Shown here in pieces: positions 4,779 to 6,535 of a DNA stretch of 6,535 bases; positions within the stretch are counted from its first letter, which is position 1; each line of letters begins with the position of its first letter. A program made the translations under genes and the position numbers. Origin of the DNA: Candidatus Krumholzibacteriota bacterium (lineage in GTDB: Bacteria; Krumholzibacteriota; Krumholzibacteriia; Krumholzibacteriales; Krumholzibacteriaceae); contig JAUWMD010000152.1 in NCBI GenBank assembly GCA_030613345.1, positions 1 through 6,535 of the forward strand. Direction: 5' to 3'. Below the pieces are notes generated by a model. It saw only the letters and a program-made list of their open reading frames with translations. It had not been told where the DNA came from and made no database searches.

Positions 4779-6499
4779 CAGGAAACGGCACCGGCGGGTT
4801 GTACCGATTTCGCTATCTCCTTCTCCATTATGTCGGCGAACTGATTGACGACCTCACGGTCATAACGCAGGCCGTAATTCTCCCTGAGGGTGTCGAGTGC
4901 TTCCCTGCCGGACAGGGCGGGACGATTCGGCCTCTCGTTTATCATGGCCGCATAGCTCTCGACGACGGAAATCAGCCGCGATCCCAGCGGGATCTCCTTC
5001 CCTCTGAGACCCCTCGGGTAACCCTCGCCGTTGAACCGCTCGTGATGGCTGAGCACGATCTCGACAACGTGGTTACTGAATTTCATACGCCTGAGCATTT
5101 CCGAACCGTCCTCGGGATGTTTCTTGATTATCTGCCACTCTTCCCTGGACAGCTCGCGCGGGCTCCGCACGATGAGATCGCTCACTTTTACCATGCCCAT
5201 ATCCCTGAGTACGGTGCCGTATATCAGATCCTTGAAGTTCTCTTCGGGGTAATTCATGTTCTTGGCGACCATGCCCACGTAACGGGACACGATCTCGGAC
5301 GTCCCCTTCAGCATGGTGTTTTCCTCTATGAGCGATATGAGCGTCTTGACTATGCCGAGCGTCCTCTCGTTTTCCCTTTCGAACATATTAGCGTTGCTGT
5401 ACGCACCCTTCGCCAGGTTGACGAGTATCTGCATGAATTCGAAATCTTCCTTCTGCATACCCCTGCCGGCGAGTCGCTTGCCGAGAAAGATCAGGCCGGC
5501 CATCTCCTCGCCCTGATTGAAGGGACAGACATACTCGAGCCCCGCCTCGCTGAGATCGCTTCTCGTCTTGTCGCTCAGCGACATGCTGTCTATCTCGAAG
5601 ACGTCCCTGCCCCGGTTGATCCGTTCTAATTCGTCATCGCTGAGCTCGATCGGGGAGAGTTTCTCCTCGTCAATGCCCTTGCCTATGGCAGGCAGGAAGA
5701 CTCCTTCCTTATTCTCGTAGAAGACGGCAGATTCGACTCCGCCCTGGGCTATCGATGTCAGCAGGAAGATATCGAGCAGTTTCTTGCGTTCCCTGATCGA
5801 ATTGAAGTCCGTGCTGATGGAGAACAGGGTCTTCAACTCGAGGATGCGCCTCTTGAGCTTCCTGTTGAGCTCCTTGGCATCTTCCGTCTCGACCTCCTCG
5901 GAGAGACTGAATGGCGATACCGGATCGTCGATCCATTCGGGCGGAGATCCGCTCGGCTCGGAGTTGAATATCTCCGAAATGATCTCTTCCTCGCTCCCGG
6001 TATCCTCCTCCACGGCAGCCTGCGGTGGGGTTTCCGCCTTCGGCTGGTCGCTGCCCGAATCATACGCCATCAGGATAACCCCGTCCTTGACGGTCGGATC
6101 GCTTTCAGGGACAGCTTTCGGCTTTACGGTCTTCTTCTCTTTTTTCGCGGCCGGTGCCGCACCGCCGGAGACGGCCTCGTCCAGTGTCGAACAGATGCGG
6201 ATGTCCGTCTCGCCGTCCTGCAGAAAATCGAGGACGACACTGCTCGTGACCACGATCGTGACCTCGCCGCCTATTTCCCCGAGATCCTTCACGAACCCCC
6301 TGAGGATCTTCGCCACACCGCCACCGAGCGACGTGAGCTCGGAGAAATCAAAGATGACATGCTTGAGTTCCCTCTTGAGACACTCCTGCGTCAGCTGCTC
6401 TATCTTCTCGTTCTCGTGGAATCCGAGCTTGCCCGAGATCTGGAATCCGGCGCTGGCGGCAGCGCCGATCTCGAGTTTTTCGAATCTCGTCCTTGTCAT
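4778..6499 (-). CDS. STAS-linker-GAF protein with degenerate HD-GYP domain (probable pseudoenzyme)
   Basis: The 573-residue product starts at ATG 6499, with GGGAG about 7 bases upstream. Residues 1-110 look like a STAS domain (anti-sigma antagonist fold): a beta-rich start, HVIFDFSELTSLGGGVAKIL around 47-66, and a second beta-alpha repeat. A low-complexity linker rich in Ala, Pro, Glu and Lys follows (about 111-205), then a coiled coil and a GAF-like domain (about 235-375). The C-terminal region matches HD-GYP in layout, but key residues are changed. The first His is Thr400, HDIGK is RDMGM (432-436), and HHERxDG is HHERFNG (485-491). ADSFDAM is VESYAAM, with Glu514 in place of the metal-binding Asp. 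His461, His485, His486 and GYP (493-495) remain. The canonical STAS phospho-serine position appears to be glycine. The protein is therefore probably not a phosphodiesterase but a sensor, scaffold or regulator. It is similar to the downstream REC-HD-GYP protein from the coiled coil onward and lies in the same operon. The last 36 bases of the window upstream hold no identifiable gene. Confidence 0.9.
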   Translation of the reverse strand: MTRTRFEKLEIGAAASAGFQISGKLGFHENEKIEQLTQECLKRELKHVIFDFSELTSLGGGVAKILRGFVKDLGEIGGEVTIVVTSSVVLDFLQDGETDIRICSTLDEAVSGGAAPAAKKEKKTVKPKAVPESDPTVKDGVILMAYDSGSDQPKAETPPQAAVEEDTGSEEEIISEIFNSEPSGSPPEWIDDPVSPFSLSEEVETEDAKELNRKLKRRILELKTLFSISTDFNSIRERKKLLDIFLLTSIAQGGVESAVFYENKEGVFLPAIGKGIDEEKLSPIELSDDELERINRGRDVFEIDSMSLSDKTRSDLSEAGLEYVCPFNQGEEMAGLIFLGKRLAGRGMQKEDFEFMQILVNLAKGAYSNANMFERENERTLGIVKTLISLIEENTMLKGTSEIVSRYVGMVAKNMNYPEENFKDLIYGTVLRDMGMVKVSDLIVRSPRELSREEWQIIKKHPEDGSEMLRRMKFSNHVVEIVLSHHERFNGEGYPRGLRGKEIPLGSRLISVVESYAAMINERPNRPALSGREALDTLRENYGLRYDREVVNQFADIMEKEIAKSVQPAGAVS

Positions 6500-6535
6500 C
6501 TGGCCGCTCCCGCCCGGATGTCACTCCGCGTGCAC

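Noticed and set aside
4496..5629. 377-codon open frame on the plus strand spanning the junction of the two minus-strand genes
   Set aside because: It overlaps the ends of two well-supported genes on the opposite strand and shows no domain motifs.
6500..6535. End of another minus-strand gene upstream of the STAS gene (GAGTGA at 6520-6525)
   Set aside because: Only a few codons would be inside the window, too little to support a coding call.
1..6535. Mobile element, CRISPR array, phage or defence system
   Set aside because: No direct-repeat array, transposase, integrase or terminal inverted repeats were seen; the genes are housekeeping and signalling genes.

Overview
The window reads as ordinary chromosomal DNA from a GC-rich, probably Gram-negative bacterium. 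The gene order ftsH-folP-cdaA is known from Deltaproteobacteria and several uncultured phyla. TTG starts and long antisense shadow ORFs also fit a high-GC genome. I cannot name the species or phylum from the sequence alone.

Layout. The plus strand carries the 3' end of ftsH (AAA+ membrane metalloprotease; only the protease domain and tail are in the window), then folP (dihydropteroate synthase with an extra N-terminal domain), then cdaA (membrane diadenylate cyclase), whose likely TTG start overlaps the folP stop by 4 bases. These three look like one transcription unit. A 318-base intergenic stretch (2896-3213) follows. It has no convincing gene but holds several inverted repeats, a near-perfect extended -10 promoter element and an 18-base near-palindrome. 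On the minus strand, convergent with cdaA, lie two signalling genes in tandem, transcribed from the right edge leftwards: a STAS-linker-GAF protein with a degenerate HD-GYP domain (4778-6499), then a response regulator REC-coiled coil-GAF-HD-GYP (3214-4764).

How the genes work together. FtsH, FolP and CdaA are housekeeping functions: membrane protein quality control, folate synthesis and c-di-AMP production. The two minus-strand proteins resemble each other from the coiled coil to the C-terminus. They look like a duplication in which one copy kept an intact HD-GYP phosphodiesterase site and a phosphorylatable REC domain. The other copy gained or kept a STAS domain lacking the usual phospho-serine and lost most of the catalytic histidines. 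The most interesting reading is an enzyme/pseudoenzyme pair, in which the STAS pseudo-HD-GYP protein regulates or scaffolds the active REC-HD-GYP protein. This is inference from sequence. Next in interest is the structured intergenic region after cdaA, a candidate small RNA or regulatory region.
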